Translations under genes and position numbers: made by a program
Notes under the pieces: model-generated
Told to the model about the DNA's origin: nothing
Database searches by the model: none
Seen by the model: only the letters and a program-made list of their open reading frames with translations
Part shown: positions 11,015 through 24,113 of the stretch, one piece after another
How positions within the stretch are numbered: the stretch's first letter is position 1
Layout: each line of letters starts with the position of its first letter
DNA from: Datnioides undecimradiatus
Taxonomy: Eukaryota > Chordata > Actinopteri > Lobotiformes > Datnioididae
Assembly (NCBI GenBank): GCA_008933995.1
Contig: WARS01000012.1
Location: 5,394,001 to 5,458,000, forward strand
Length of the DNA: 64,000 nucleotides
Reading direction: 5' to 3'

Positions 11015-11726
11015 GTATGACAGCATCTATGTCTCTGCACAAAGAAATATGACTCTCCCTATTAGTGTCTATGTATGTTTTCCATGTGTGGTTTATTTGC
11101 TTTGATGTTAACATTTTATACACAGACAGTTTATATAAGCACACATACTGTTTTTTCAGAATTACTGTGCTTTATATTTTAGGAATCTTGTGTATCTACA
11201 GCTTCAGGCAGTCTAGTTTTTAGTCCAATCACATGTTTTCTCCAGTGGCACCGTTTGAGTAAGAGCAGTATGCCACTCATTCATTTTCCCAGATTTTCTC
11301 TGCTGCCCTGGGCATCCGAGCTGGCCGACATCCAGCTAGAGGCTTGCTTTTCTAATCTTCAGGCTACAACTGTCCCTTTCTTCCTCTTTTTTTAAAGTTA
11401 CGTACTGAAGACCACTCATATCTGGGCACAACAGATACATCATGGAATATCATCTTGCTTTCATCTAACAAAACTTCTCAGTATCACATCCTCCCCAGAG
11501 ACTGACTTCTGAGTGTCTTGATAAAGAAAAGTCTTTCATGTTCAGATAGCTCTGTGCCTCTAGCCAGCTTATGTCACTACAGTCTTGTTTATTTTCAATG
11601 TTGTTTTGTGCTGATAAATGCACTTTGATTTTCCTCTCCCCCCTTTGCGTGGCGTTACATTCTGATCTCATTACCACACCTGATTTATGGACGTCTGTCT
11701 GTCACGTTTGAACATTTATTCATTAG

Positions 11727-11885
11727 ACGGTGTTTGGGGAGCGTCTCGTGACACGCTTCCTTTTTGAAAGTGACTTCAGCGATGACCCTCACCTGCCTTC
11801 GCCGCTGCAGCTGCGGGGGAGGATCCTCCTCAAAAACAAGAAGCTCAAAGCGCACCAGGCACCGGTGGACATACTCAAACAGAAG
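11727..11885 (+). CDS. plce1: plce1 exon 21: end of PLC X box
   Basis: Encodes [20 protein letters not shown], then [20 protein letters not shown] with the two substrate-binding Lys residues of LKNKKLK. It has 53 whole codons. Acceptor TTCATTAG; donor GTTTGA is weak. Confidence 0.96.
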
Positions 11886-12261
11886 GTTTGAGAAGCAAGA
11901 AAGACGTCCTTTGTACATAATTTATGTTTCATATAAGCCATCCTTCAAATGGCCTTGCAGATAGCATTAGGACATTCAATATTTAACACTGTTATTTAGA
12001 GTGCTGTCACACATAAATAATATATGCTAATGTGCTCAAATGTACACCTCATCCCTCAGTTTGCCTAGCACACAGATTAGGCTTAGGTACATATACACTA
12101 TAGAGCATATCTCTGCAGATAAGAGCATGTAGGTTTACATGTAGATACAGATCACGCATCAGATACAGGTATCTTTATCTTTGTAAATATTAGTTCTTCG
12201 CATACACCTTTTCTACATGCACTTTGAAGCTGTTTTTTTCCCCCCCATATTTTAATTACAG

Positions 12262-12397
12262 GCTCACCAGCTGGCACACATGCAGGCACAGGCCAGCAAT
12301 GGATCACCCGGGGTTACTTCGGCTGGCAACCACACCAATGAGGAAGAGGAGGAGGAAGAGGACGAGTATGACTATGACTATGAGTCTTTATCAGATG
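12262..12397 (+). CDS. plce1: plce1 exon 22: acidic X-Y linker
   Basis: Encodes [17 protein letters not shown] and then a Glu run leading to [13 protein letters not shown]. The acidic X-Y linker is known to autoinhibit PLC enzymes. Acceptor ATTACAG and donor GTAAGG; ends with one base of a codon. Confidence 0.95.
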
Positions 12398-12621
12398 GTA
12401 AGGAGAACTGCAAGAAGAAGAAAACGTTCCAAAACCATAAAACTAACAGATTCTCAGACTCTATAATTAATATAGAGATTTTTACGTTGTAACCCCTGAA
12501 TCAGTTTCTGTTCACACCTTTATTCTGTTTCTCTTTTTTAACACTGAAGTCTTTCTTTATGTTGACACACTGTTCTTACTCTGTTCCTTTCCTATTTGAT
12601 CTTGCCTGTTTTTCCACTTAG

Positions 12622-12663
12622 CTGATGTCCTCACAGCCTCTACTGCCTCGTATGGCCTGGAAG
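12622..12663 (+). CDS. plce1: plce1 candidate 42-nt cassette exon in X-Y linker
   Basis: A second 42-nt in-frame block, preceded by a long pyrimidine tract and acceptor (TTTCCACTTAG) and followed by donor GTAAAA. Between exon 22 (ends G) and exon 23 (starts AT) it encodes ADVLTASTASYGLE with no stop and leaves the flanking Asp codons intact. It would lengthen the regulatory X-Y linker by 14 residues rich in Ser, Thr and Ala. I do not recall it in mammalian PLC epsilon. There is no transcript evidence here. Confidence 0.55.
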
Positions 12664-14584
12664 GTAAAAGCACGGCTCTGCTGCGCCTCTCTATGTATCA
12701 GTGTTTCCAACTTTTGTTTTGCTGTGGTAGTTGGATTATGTGCATCAACCATACGAGTTTTTTGGGGTAATTACATCTAAATTATTACGCTTCCCGTGGT
12801 CATGTACCACTGCAGAATAACTACAGGGGAAACACTGGTATGTAGATCTGCATCTTGAGATCTGGCTCATTGGTGTAAACTGATTCCTGTGCGTGCTTGC
12901 ATACTATAAAAGTTGCTAGTTCTTTGCCTTTTGTGGACGTCAGATCATGTTCTGCTGTTCTGTAGCAAAACTGTGCATATTAAGTAACACTCAAGCAACT
13001 TCAAATAAGTCTGTCCAGTCTCTTTAATGGCAAAAAGTATTGAAGTTGTGTTGTTTGACAGGTTGAGGTGTAATTAATATGTTAACACTACCGTCTTAAC
13101 CTATTTCATCACTCTACATTGCATCTTATAAAAGTTTGACATCAGCAGAGAGGTTAAGACTTCACGTGCTAATGAAAGTGATTTCATTATATCTTTCATC
13201 TTTCATCATTTTCAACAATTCAAATTCTGTCACTATGAACACTGTGAGAGTGTGTGACTCTGTAAGAGTGTGTAAGTGAGAGTAACCTGGATATTGTCTT
13301 GTTTTTAAAAAGTAATTGTAAAGTGTGCGCTTGTCTTTGTTTTTGGCCTGCTTGTTTGATGTTTATGATGTCTTTCTTTAATACACAAGTTACAGTCTAT
13401 ATCTGCCACAACCTTAAACCTTCTTCTAGAGAAAACTATGAATGACATCAAATTTAGACATTTTATTCATTTTAGACAGTGTTTTTTAACAATGAAACAA
13501 CTGTCTGCATGACTCCTCTTTCTCCCACAAACACATCACCTCCCTTTCTCCTCCCCTTCATACTGTATTTGTCGGTGACCTCGCCAGTGGCTGGGCAGGC
13601 TCATCAGGGAAACAAAACAAAGCCATCTGGTTTCTCAGGCCCTATGCTGCCCCCACACTAAACAACAGACCAGGGGAAACTACCCCATCCCAGTCCCAGT
13701 CCCAGCACTGTTCTCTCCTAATTCCTGCCCTCAGCTTGTCCCCTTCAGAGGAGCTTACCGGTCATAGAACTTTCAAAGAACGTTCCTCTATTTTAAACCC
13801 TTCATCTTGATACAATGAAATAGATCAGGCTCCACCCTTTCCTGTCTCCATTTCCCTGACCCTGCATGCTTGTACTTAACATTGGCTGCCCATTAAATAC
13901 AAACACTTGAGCACTAAACTGCCAAGCTGCCACCATCTCTTGTCTAATGTTCTGGTCCCACTCACTTCTCTGGCTACTGTCTGCAGGATGACACTCAGGG
14001 TCAACTCTGTTGCTGAAACCCTTTCAAATGAAGAGATTCCAAATGTCAGGAATTAAACAAGTTTTTTGTGATAAGAAGCTTCTGCATTTTCAAGTTGATA
14101 AGTTTCTGTCTGTGTTTTTGGCTGCGATGAATGTGGGAGAAGGAATGGGAGCGAAGGGGAGAACTCCCTACTGTTACTCCTGTTTACAGTTGATAGACAT
14201 TGCTTTGAATATCAATAAAGAGGGGGCTATGTGGGTGTTTGTCTTGGGAATACGCTCGTGGGATCTGCAAGTAGTAAGGGATATAGATAACTGCCCTTTG
14301 TCAGGCCAGTTTTTGCTGGATCAAATATTGTCCGCTTTGCAGCTATACTCATACAAAACGTGCATTGGAGAGGTGTATAGGAGCTAACTTACAGTTAGGG
14401 AGAAATTAAGCCTCTGAAGAGAGATTTGCTTGATTGGCCGGTATCATGGCCTGATAAACTCCACCAAGAAAATTGTTGTTTCTGACACCCTCAAAACATT
14501 TCATGTGGATGTTTGCTCTGTCAGACCTATTCTTCTGCCTGTGAACACCTGAACGCTACTTAAATCCACTGTATTTCCACATAG
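12664..14584 (+). other. plce1: plce1 intron (large)
   Basis: A 125-codon open frame at 14010-14387 lies here without recognisable similarity or splice sites that would join it in phase, and I treat it as chance. No repeat family is confidently identified. Confidence 0.55.
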
Positions 14585-14703
14585 ATAACATCTTGGATGA
14601 CAAGCCAGAGGGGAAGACCTCAGCAGACAAAGAAGAGCAACATGTTGATGAAATACCAAAGAGGATGAAGAAGTCTGATAGCGCTACGCAGAGCAAAGGA
14701 AAG
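14585..14703 (+). CDS. plce1: plce1 exon 23: X-Y linker
   Basis: Encodes DNILDDKPEGKTSADKEEQ and EIPKRMKKSDSATQSKGK, matching the family DNILED...EIPKRIKK pattern. Acceptor CACATAG and donor GTGGGG; ends on a codon boundary. Confidence 0.94.
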
Positions 14704-14991
14704 GTGGGGAACTGCGCTAGTAAACTGAGCTAATTGCTGAAATTTTGTCATATGGATATTTTTGCTATCTGCATTGAGGCCAGTGTCCATATTTTGTTTT
14801 TATTCTGCTTGGTTGATTTGCTGGTGGGAAAATCAAAGACTTACAAACATGTTGAAGTCAACAGAAAAAGGTTAAAAAAGAAAGAAAAGTACGAGGTGTA
14901 TCTATGAAGTGTTTGGCTGTTCCTAAAGTACATCGCTGTCTCTTCAAGTGAAACCATGTTTTCCATGTCCTGTCTCTGCCTGCACCTGTAG

Positions 14992-16625
<1,634 letters not shown>

Positions 16626-16763
16626 GCCTCTCTACCCTGTCTCCTGCCGGCTCGAGCAGAGGGAAGGACCGTGGAAAGAGCAGGAAGTCCATATTTGGTA
16701 CAGCTCCTGCTCGCTGCGGCACAACAGGGGAGGTCACAGCCCAGAGCCGCACCCCTGGGAAAG
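16626..16763 (+). CDS. plce1: plce1 exon 25: insert within Y box
   Basis: Encodes GLSTLSPAGSSRGKDRGKSR, then KSIFGTAPARCGTTGE and SRTPGK. It is a basic, serine-rich insert seen in PLC epsilon between two halves of the Y box. Acceptor ACCCAG and donor GTACAC; phase 1 in and out. Confidence 0.92.
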
Positions 16764-17489
16764 GTACACACAGCAATGGAAAATATGCTTATATTTATAA
16801 TTTTGTTCCATTGTTATGTTTGTCTCATAGATACTTAAAATGTACATGTTACTGGAGAAGAGTGGGTGGATGTGCATTTAAATGTGTGTGTCAACAGTAA
16901 AAGAAACAAAAGCGAACTCCTACTTAAACATACTCATCCATCAATGTGGAATCAACTTTCTGGATAAAGTGGGTGCAGCTAACTTTGGAGAGATAGATTG
17001 GACAAGCAGTTAACGTTAAAGACAGTGCAAAACAGGCTGAACAAAAATGGCTTAAATAAAATAAACTGATAAGGAAAATTACCAGAGCCTTACTATTAAG
17101 ACTATTTGTTCTGCTTGTATGTGGACCAAAGAATGCAAGCTTCTAGATATAGTGGATCCAATTCTTCCTGCAAAAGTTGATGTTGTGATAAACTTATTAT
17201 GGAGGCAAGTTCATGTTTCTTCTCCGGCTCTACACTAGTTTTTTCAGACTTATCATGAAATAAGCCGATGAATTACTATAACATAGGCCCTTAAAGATTC
17301 AGGACTTGAATCTTGACTTCAGGCAAGAAAACGTGTTTAGAAGACTTAGTTTAAACCCTCATACACTTTGAAAATTGAAAATCTTGCAAAATCTTGATTG
17401 GTGCCTAAAGTTGTTCTTTCTTCGTCTTCATGTAGGAAAATCAAAGCGGAAGCTGATGGAGGAAACTCATTTTTCTGTCTCTGCTCTAG

Positions 17490-17780
17490 GTGGTGCTGAA
17501 CGGCTGAGCTGGGAGGAGCAGCAGACATCTCCGGTCCTCAACCCCCCCACCTCTCTGAGTGCCATCATCCGCACGCCTAAGTGCTACCACATCTCCTCCG
17601 TCAATGAGAACGCCGCCAAGCGCCTGTGCCGACGTTACTCCCAGAAGCTGATCCAGCACACAGTGTGCCAGCTGCTCAGGACTTACCCAGCAGCCACCAG
17701 GATTGACTCCACAAACCCCAACCCTCTGCTCTTCTGGCTGCATGGTATTCAGCTGGTGGCACTCAACTATCAGACTGACG
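17490..17780 (+). CDS. plce1: plce1 exon 26: PLC Y box
   Basis: Encodes [58 protein letters not shown] and [16 protein letters not shown]. The Arg of TRIDS is the conserved substrate-phosphate contact. It is the largest Y-box exon. Acceptor CTCTAG and donor GTGAGG; ends with one base of a codon. Confidence 0.97.
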
Positions 17781-18669
17781 GTGAGGATGGCGTGGAGAGA
17801 TGCTGTTTCCTGTGTGCAAAGGAACATCTCTTTCTACGAGTTTGTGTCACTCACAAGCAAACATTACCTCCCAGTCTTTTATTATAGTTTTGTGAAAAAA
17901 CAAGCAAGAGAGAGAGAGAGAGAGATGATGAAGAGTTAATTTTGTTCTACTCCATCCTCTTCCTTGCTTGTAGTGCAATAAAATATAAGCCCAAGGCCTC
18001 TTCTTCGTGATAATGTTTGCTTTTTACAACTTTGCAAAGTTGTCTGAAAGACTTTAATACCAAGTGAGCCAATGCAGGCCATTCTCCACTGAGAAAAAAA
18101 CCCCAAGAGTTTTCAGATTAAGTTGAGTGAGACTATATTCTAGTAGTCTGTGTATTAAATCTTTCAAAAGTGGCAGATAATATGATCTGTTATCACCCTC
18201 TTTTTAACAGATAGTTGATGCCAAGTTGACCCCCTTTTTTCTCTAAATTTCCTCTTAATTCGGTCTTTCTTGCTCCCTCTCCTTTTTTCTTACTACATCA
18301 ATGTTTTTTTCCAGACGTTCTCTGTTTTTTTATGTTCACTGAGTTAAGCAGCTTTCTCTCATGGTAATTACTATCAATATTAAAGCTTCTCTTCTCTTTT
18401 TCTCTTTCGCTTTCTCTTTCTCACTTCATTCCTTCTGTGCTTCTCAAACCATTTTAGTTTTTATTTGGAATCAAAACTTAAAAAAAAACCCATAATCACT
18501 AAGTTATGTACACTCAGACATGCAAGTTTTGTTTAGACACACTCAAGTTTAAAGTATGTTAAACAGAAAAATACCCTCATGGTGGAGTTGAGGCATTTTG
18601 ATTTTTGCTCTTTTTGTGTTTCAAACAGCGAATCTTGTTAATATTATTGCCTCTTTCTTTCTTTCCCAG

Positions 18670-18833
18670 ACCTTCCCATGCAGTTGAACACAGCTTTGTT
18701 TGAGGCCAATGGTGGTTGTGGCTACGTCCTGAAGCCGGCGGTGCTGTGGGACCGTAGCTGTCCACTTTATCAGCAGTTCTGTCCGATGGAGAGGGATGTG
18801 GAAAAAATGAGCCCTGCCGTCTATTCCCTCACT
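18670..18833 (+). CDS. plce1: plce1 exon 27: Y box to C2 junction
   Basis: Encodes [20 protein letters not shown] and [17 protein letters not shown], the GGCGYVLKP signature at the end of the PLC barrel. It ends SPAVYSLT at the first C2 strand. Acceptor TTCCCAG and donor GTGAGT. Confidence 0.97.
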
Positions 18834-20190
18834 GTGAGTTAACATGATGTATGGAGGTGAATGGAAGATCAGTCATACTGCTTCATCCCTAATACTTTGC
18901 CCTTTAAACTTTCATCCTCGCTCTTTTAGTGCCCTGCCCATTCGTATGTTTTCCTACTGACTGCTTTTAAACTCAGTGTAAGCTTCAGAAGTGCTGCGTA
19001 TTAATTTTCATAAAGGTAAAATAAGATTACTATTCTAATTGTCTTATTGTCTTAGTTTGGACAAAAACTGAAATGGAAATTTTTAATTGATTTGAATTCA
19101 TACCCTGACTCTCATGTTAGCGCAGTTTCCGAAGGCTTCCGTCATGTCTGTTCTTTATTAGCATAGCTGCGATGACTTCAGACATTATAACTGGACACTC
19201 AAACACACACTGCTATTGTACTCATGTTAGGTCCATAAAGGTGTGTTTGGACAGTTTCATTGTGAAGTGATCTGTATGGGCTTTCATTATTTGACAGCCT
19301 CGCAGACCACCCAGCTAATTCAATATAACAGTGAATGAGAACAGACCTCATAAAAGCTCTGCATTACAATATGTCCACACTGTCTGACACCCCCCCATCC
19401 CCGACCATATTTATTGTTCCACCTGTGCTTTTCATCACTTTCTGTCACTCATTGCACATTGTTTGTTCAGAAATAAACAATGAAAGCATGAAAGTTATTG
19501 CACCCAATCTGGTGTCATCATTCACTATGTACATACGTGTTTGTGGGCTTTTGATTTTCTTTGCATCCTCACTGAACGAGACAAAAGGATTTAAAGCTTC
19601 AGAAATGTTTTAAGACAATTAACTATATTTGAAGTGAAACTGGGAAACGGTTTATTTCATTTGTGTTTATTTTTTGTTGGCATAAACATGAAAAGCAGCT
19701 GTAGCACCAACGTTTGTTGACATGAATCGGTTATTTACAGTTTTGGGTATGTTATGAAAGTCTGAAATAGCCTGAGTGAATACCAGCCTGAGTAGTTTGT
19801 AATGACACAACAAATCATGCCAATAACGTTGAGCATTTGATAATGTTATTGCCTTTAATTGTGGTGAATAGTCTGAGTCATTTGTTTATCCAATGACTTT
19901 CCCTGATGATCTGTGAGCTTCAGATGATTTGCCTATTTGCTCTCAGAGGTAACATGAACGCCAAACTGGTAAAATAAGCAATATAAACAGAGGGATGATC
20001 TCACTCTCATAAAAATTTGTGTTAGAGTGTTTGTGTATGTGTGTAAGAGAGAGATGTAAAGAGCTTTGGTTGTCAGGTCAGACTGCCTTGCCTTAGCAGA
20101 TAGTAAATAAAGAATCTTTACTGAATGTGTTCAAACATGATGTGACAGTTGTTGCTCATTAATCATCACACCTCTCTTGTCTTCTCTCAG
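18834..20190 (+). other. plce1: plce1 intron
   Basis: AT-rich, with no exon or clear repeat family seen. Confidence 0.6.
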
Positions 20191-20452
20191 ATTGTCTCTG
20201 GTCAGAACGTCTGTCCCGGTAACAGCGCTGGCAGTCCCTGCCTCGAGGTGGATGTTCTGGGTATGCCCATTGACAGCTGCCACTTTCGTACCAAACCCAT
20301 CCATCGCAACACCCTCAACCCCATGTGGAACGAGCACTTTCAATTCACCGTGCACTTTGAAGAGATGTGTTTCCTGCGCTTTGCTGTTGTGGAGAACAAC
20401 AGTTCCCAGACCACTGCTCAGAGGACCCTGCCTCTGAAGGCCCTCAAGCCAG
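20191..20452 (+). CDS. plce1: plce1 exon 28: C2 domain
   Basis: Encodes [58 protein letters not shown] and [11 protein letters not shown]: the core strands of the C2 domain. The Ca-binding loops lack the full set of Asp residues found in classical C2 domains. Acceptor TCTCTCAG and donor GTAGGA. Confidence 0.97.
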
Positions 20453-20682
20453 GTAGGAGCCTCACACACACAACTGATGTAACCATGAGAAAGATTGAGC
20501 TGAGCTGTACATGGGAATGTTATTGAAAAGAGTCTGCAAAAAACATGTGTAAATCACTGAAAAATGTCTTCAGAGAATATATAAATACACATCTGTCTTA
20601 TCATGTGTCTCTTAATCTTCTCATTAAGTGTGCTTTATCAGTTTATGTGAAGTCAGAATACATTTTGATTTCGGTGTTTCAG

Positions 20683-20801
20683 GTTACAGACACGTCCAGC
20701 TGAGGACACAACATAACGAACCGCTTGAAGTGTCGAGCTTGTTTATCTACAGCCGCAGAACAGAGGAAGGTCCCACGGGGGGTGCTACTCTCTCATCACT
20801 G
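20683..20801 (+). CDS. plce1: plce1 exon 29: end of C2 domain
   Basis: Encodes [20 protein letters not shown], the usual last C2 strands, then [20 protein letters not shown]. Acceptor GTTTCAG and donor GTAGGA; ends on a codon boundary. Confidence 0.96.
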
Positions 20802-20961
20802 GTAGGACTTCCCTCTTAAATTCTGGGATTGCCATTTTCAAAGTTTGGTGTCAGTACTTTTACCTAACTAAACATTTTGAGTACTCTGCACGGTGTCTGA
20901 AAAATGCTTTCTGAGAGTGTAACAAAGCAGTAAAGTCATGTCTCTACTGTCCTCTTTTCAG

Positions 20962-21090
20962 CTGTTCAGTTCAGAGGAGAAATGTATGTCGCAGCAGCAC
21001 AGAGTGACGGTGTATGGAGCTCCTGGTCCTGAGCCCTTCACTGTCTTCTGTGTCACAGAGCAGACGACTGCCAAACAGCTGCTGGACACA
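20962..21090 (+). CDS. plce1: plce1 exon 30: RA1 domain
   Basis: Encodes LFSSEEKCMSQQHRVTVYGA and PEPFTVFCVTEQTTAKQLLD, the first two strands and helix of a ubiquitin-like RA fold. It has 43 whole codons, acceptor TTTCAG and donor GTAAGT. Confidence 0.95.
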
Positions 21091-21168
21091 GTAAGTACAT
21101 TACAAATAGAGACTTCTGTATATCTGTTGGAGATTTATCATTTGCCTTATAAGACTTCTCCTTCTCAG

Positions 21169-21366
21169 GTCGTAGGATCTGCAGGAAGCCCGTCAGAATA
21201 CTTTCTGTGCGAGGAGAAGGTTCCCCTTTTGAAGGAGCGCAGTGAGGTGAAGCGCTGCGCTCAGCATCGTCCTCTGGCGCCTGAGGAGGAGGTGATCAGA
21301 CTGGTCTCCAGCTGGAACACTGAGGAGGGATATGTGGGGAGGATCTGCCTCAAAACCAGAGAGGAG
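21169..21366 (+). CDS. plce1: plce1 exon 31: RA1 domain
   Basis: Encodes SPSEYFLCEEKVPLLKERSE, RPLAPEEEVIRLVSSWN and GYVGRICLKTREE. It completes RA1. It has 66 whole codons, acceptor TTCTCAG and donor GTACAC. Confidence 0.95.
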
Positions 21367-21797
21367 GTACACACAGAGCACACAAAATATGAGCCGTCTT
21401 TTGTCTCTTCTACTTGTTTTACTTGAGTTTTATTTGATTTTCTGAGTACTTTAAAAAGCCTTAATGACCTATATTTATAACCTTAAAACCTATGATTGTT
21501 GTTATTTCACCTCCACCTCTTGTTACTGCTGCAAACAGCTCGAAATACTTAATATGCAAATACCCATCCTGTCTGACCTATCATGTAGACTATGGCTCCC
21601 CCTTGTGGTTGTCTTGTATAACTCAGTTCAGTCTCCAATGGAGATGGCAGTAGTTACAGCAGCTCTTCTAGAAACACATTTATTTATAGATATGAATGGT
21701 ATTTTAAACATTTTCACATGTCAGATATCAAGTTCTGGCTGAAATCAAGGATACTGTAACATAATTTTACTGTTACTGTGTGGTTTTATTCTTTCAG

Positions 21798-21995
21798 AAT
21801 TTGAATGACAAGAACACAGTGCTGGAGGGAGAGGAGGAGGTGACTGTAGGGGGCAGAGAAGGAGCAGGTGGAGGAGGGGGAGGAGGAGCGGAGGACGACA
21901 TGTTCTTTGTCCAGGTCCATGAAGTTTCACCAGAGCAGCCTCACACTGTGATCAAGGCCCCGCGCTACAGCACTGCTCAGGACATCATACAGCAG
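21798..21995 (+). CDS. plce1: plce1 exon 32: Gly-rich inter-RA linker and RA2 start
   Basis: Begins with an acidic then glycine-rich stretch ([16 protein letters not shown]), then [20 protein letters not shown] and [10 protein letters not shown], the start of RA2. RA2 is the Ras-GTP-binding domain in this family. The glycine run is not something I associate with mammalian PLC epsilon and is encoded by a GGA/GGG repeat. It has 66 whole codons, acceptor TTTCAG and donor GTGAGA. Confidence 0.95.
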
Positions 21996-22123
21996 GTGAG
22001 AGGAGTCAAAAATACACCTGCTAACCTTTTTAAAGCTGGTCTTTAAACAAAACCCCTACGAGACATATATACAAACGTTACGGTGGCTTCATGTATTTGT
22101 TGCATGCTCTCTGTTCTGGCCAG

Positions 22124-22336
22124 ACTCTGTCAAAGGCCAAGTATTCCTTCAGTATCCTATCCAACCCCAATCCATGTGACTACGTCCTGATGGAGGAAGT
22201 GACCAAGGATGCCAGCTCCAAGAAGTCCTCCACTGCCAAGCCCCTGCAGCGGGTGCTGCTAGATCACGAGTGTGTCTATCAGGCTCAGAGCCGCTGGCGA
22301 GGCGCGGGAAAGTTCATTCTTAAACTCAAAGAGCAG
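22124..22336 (+). CDS. plce1: plce1 exon 33: RA2 domain
   Basis: Encodes [59 protein letters not shown] and KFILKLKEQ, the rest of RA2. It has 71 whole codons, acceptor GGCCAG and donor GTAGCT. Confidence 0.96.
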
Positions 22337-22974
22337 GTAGCTCTCTGCAGTGCTAGAGACATTTTTTAGTTTTTTTTTTCATTGTTTTATCTTAAATTTC
22401 TGTGCATTACGTCCGACCTTCGAGCATGTTCCTGTACGCTCAGTTTTTACTGTTCTGTTATTGTTATTTTGTACAACAGCTGAATTAATTTGAACTTTGC
22501 ATGTGCTTCCATGAAATCTTTCTCTAACATCCTGGTCCTTAACATCTTGATTAATCCATGTTGTTGTGTGCTCCTCATTGTATTTTGACACATGTATGTG
22601 CATTTAACCTGTCGCTGCTTCTTTTGTTTGTAGCTTATGTGTGCTTTGTTGCCGTGTTTCACTGTGCAGTAAGTGTTGTCTGCTCATCTTGCCTTAGTGT
22701 TTTTTTATGTTGTGTGTCTGTATTTATTTTATTTATGAATTGTCCTTTTCCACCTGAGGCCTTTGGGGCTGATAATAAGAATGTGTTCAATTGAGCTGCC
22801 TCATTGAATAAATTTTTAATGATTTTTTAAGATGTGTATTTTTTTTAAATAACAGACTGAGTGAGGAAAGGATATAAAACATTCAACTCATTAAGAAAAC
22901 ATGAAATGTGCGGTTGGTCGGTCTTGGTGTTTTTTTACATGCTTTAGTGACATGAATCACATTTCTGCTCCCAG
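22337..22974 (+). other. plce1: plce1 intron
   Basis: AT- and T-rich, with no exon seen. Confidence 0.6.
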
Positions 22975-23086
22975 GTGGTGCGGGAAGACAAAAAGAAAGT
23001 AATTTCCTTCGCCAGCGAGCTGAAGAAACTGACCAGTCGCAGCCGCAGCATGACGACAGGCGGCGGTGTAGACGGTGCTGCCCAGA
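22975..23086 (+). CDS. plce1: plce1 exon 34: C-terminal tail (spliced form)
   Basis: Encodes VVREDKKKVISFASELKKLT, then SRSRSMTTGGG, conserved at its start with REDKKK.ISFASELKKLT of vertebrate PLC epsilon. A good donor (GTAAGG) at 23087 leaves one base, which joins in phase to 23926. If the intron is retained the frame continues to a TGA at 23137-23139, adding ARG-ALA-rich residues ending TELQE. Acceptor CTCCCAG. Confidence 0.85.
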
Positions 23087-23139
23087 GTAAGGATGATAGA
23101 GCTGCATGCTGTGTGGCTCTGACAGAGCTCCAGGAGTGA
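23087..23139 (+). CDS. plce1: plce1 alternative (unspliced) C-terminus
   Basis: Read-through of the GTAAGG donor gives 17 further codons, ending LTELQE and a TGA stop. The protein would be 1,691 codons from the window start, 45 residues shorter than the spliced form. Which form dominates cannot be decided from the sequence. Confidence 0.4.
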
Positions 23140-23925
23140 GGCTCACACTCTGCCTGCTGTCTGTGCATGGAAAGGCAACAGAGGTACCGTATGTTGTCTC
23201 TAACACCTAACATTAGAAAGGCGCATAAAAAGTTACGGTGCAGCTCTGTACATACTTTAAAAAGACCTGAATAAATACAACGTGTGTTGCATTTCTCAAT
23301 AGTGATCGCGTCACCAGGGTATGTGCTTATATTTTGAAATACAATGTAAGTACAATGTAGAAAACTAGAATAGAGTAGGATGAGTGGGGTTAAACTTTGG
23401 GATTGTATTGAAGTTGTGGTAATGCATGAAACTCATTTTTCATCTCACAAATGGAAAAAAAAATCTCTCCGGATCTCTTTTTTCCATTTCAGGGTTTGAA
23501 TTACACTCATTTAATGTCATACTGAACATGGTCTTAAGTTATTGTCTGATCTTGAGTTAATTCTCTAAATTTGACAACTTTTCTCATAATGTCACAACTT
23601 TATTTTCAAAATCCCAGATTAAACTCTTACAGAGCAAAAAGCAAGTATCATCCCTTCACGTTAGAAGACTCATGACGAGCAGCGTGTGTAGTGATACTCC
23701 TAATCTCCGTGCGCTCCACTGCAACTTGTATTTGTAGCAATGATTTTAAAGTACTTCAGAGCCGTGAATGGTCCACTTTATTATCTCCACCTCATATAAT
23801 CTAACACTTCATTTCCAGCAACATTACATCCGTTCTTTTTAACAGATGGTCTCAAAACAGTTCATGATCATATTTCTATGTGTTGTATTTTACATTATTT
23901 ATAGCTAATCTGTGATCCTCTGCAG

Positions 23926-24113
23926 GGTATCTGTCTGCAGCCGCAGGTCTGAAGGCGTGGGTGGCAGAGGGCAGGGTGGGGGCAGGAAGGCTCCTACAGG
24001 CCTCCTCCTCCTCCTTTAGGGGGCAACTGCAACCTGTCCACCTGCCCACCTCCTCTCTGACCCCCGCAGCCTGGAAGCTTCACCTCCTCAGGAACTGGAA
24101 GGTCCACAAATGA
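23926..24113 (+). CDS. plce1: plce1 exon 35: last coding exon (spliced form)
   Basis: The acceptor CTCTGCAG is followed by a frame that stays open for 62 codons in the phase left by exon 34, encoding RYLSAAAGLKAWVAEGR, a Ser-rich stretch, then NWKVHK and a TGA at 24111-24113. The tail is not conserved with mammals as far as I can recall, which is usual for this C-terminus. A long open frame in the right phase argues for real splicing. Confidence 0.65.

Noticed and set aside
13880-13920. Phrase like the 3' end of fish LINEs (GGCTGCCCATTAAATAC)
   Set aside because: Too short and diverged to call an element; no reverse transcriptase frame nearby.
14010-14387. 125-codon plus-strand frame in a plce1 intron
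   Set aside because: No recognisable domain, no splice sites that join in phase, and it lies between two exons whose phases fit each other.
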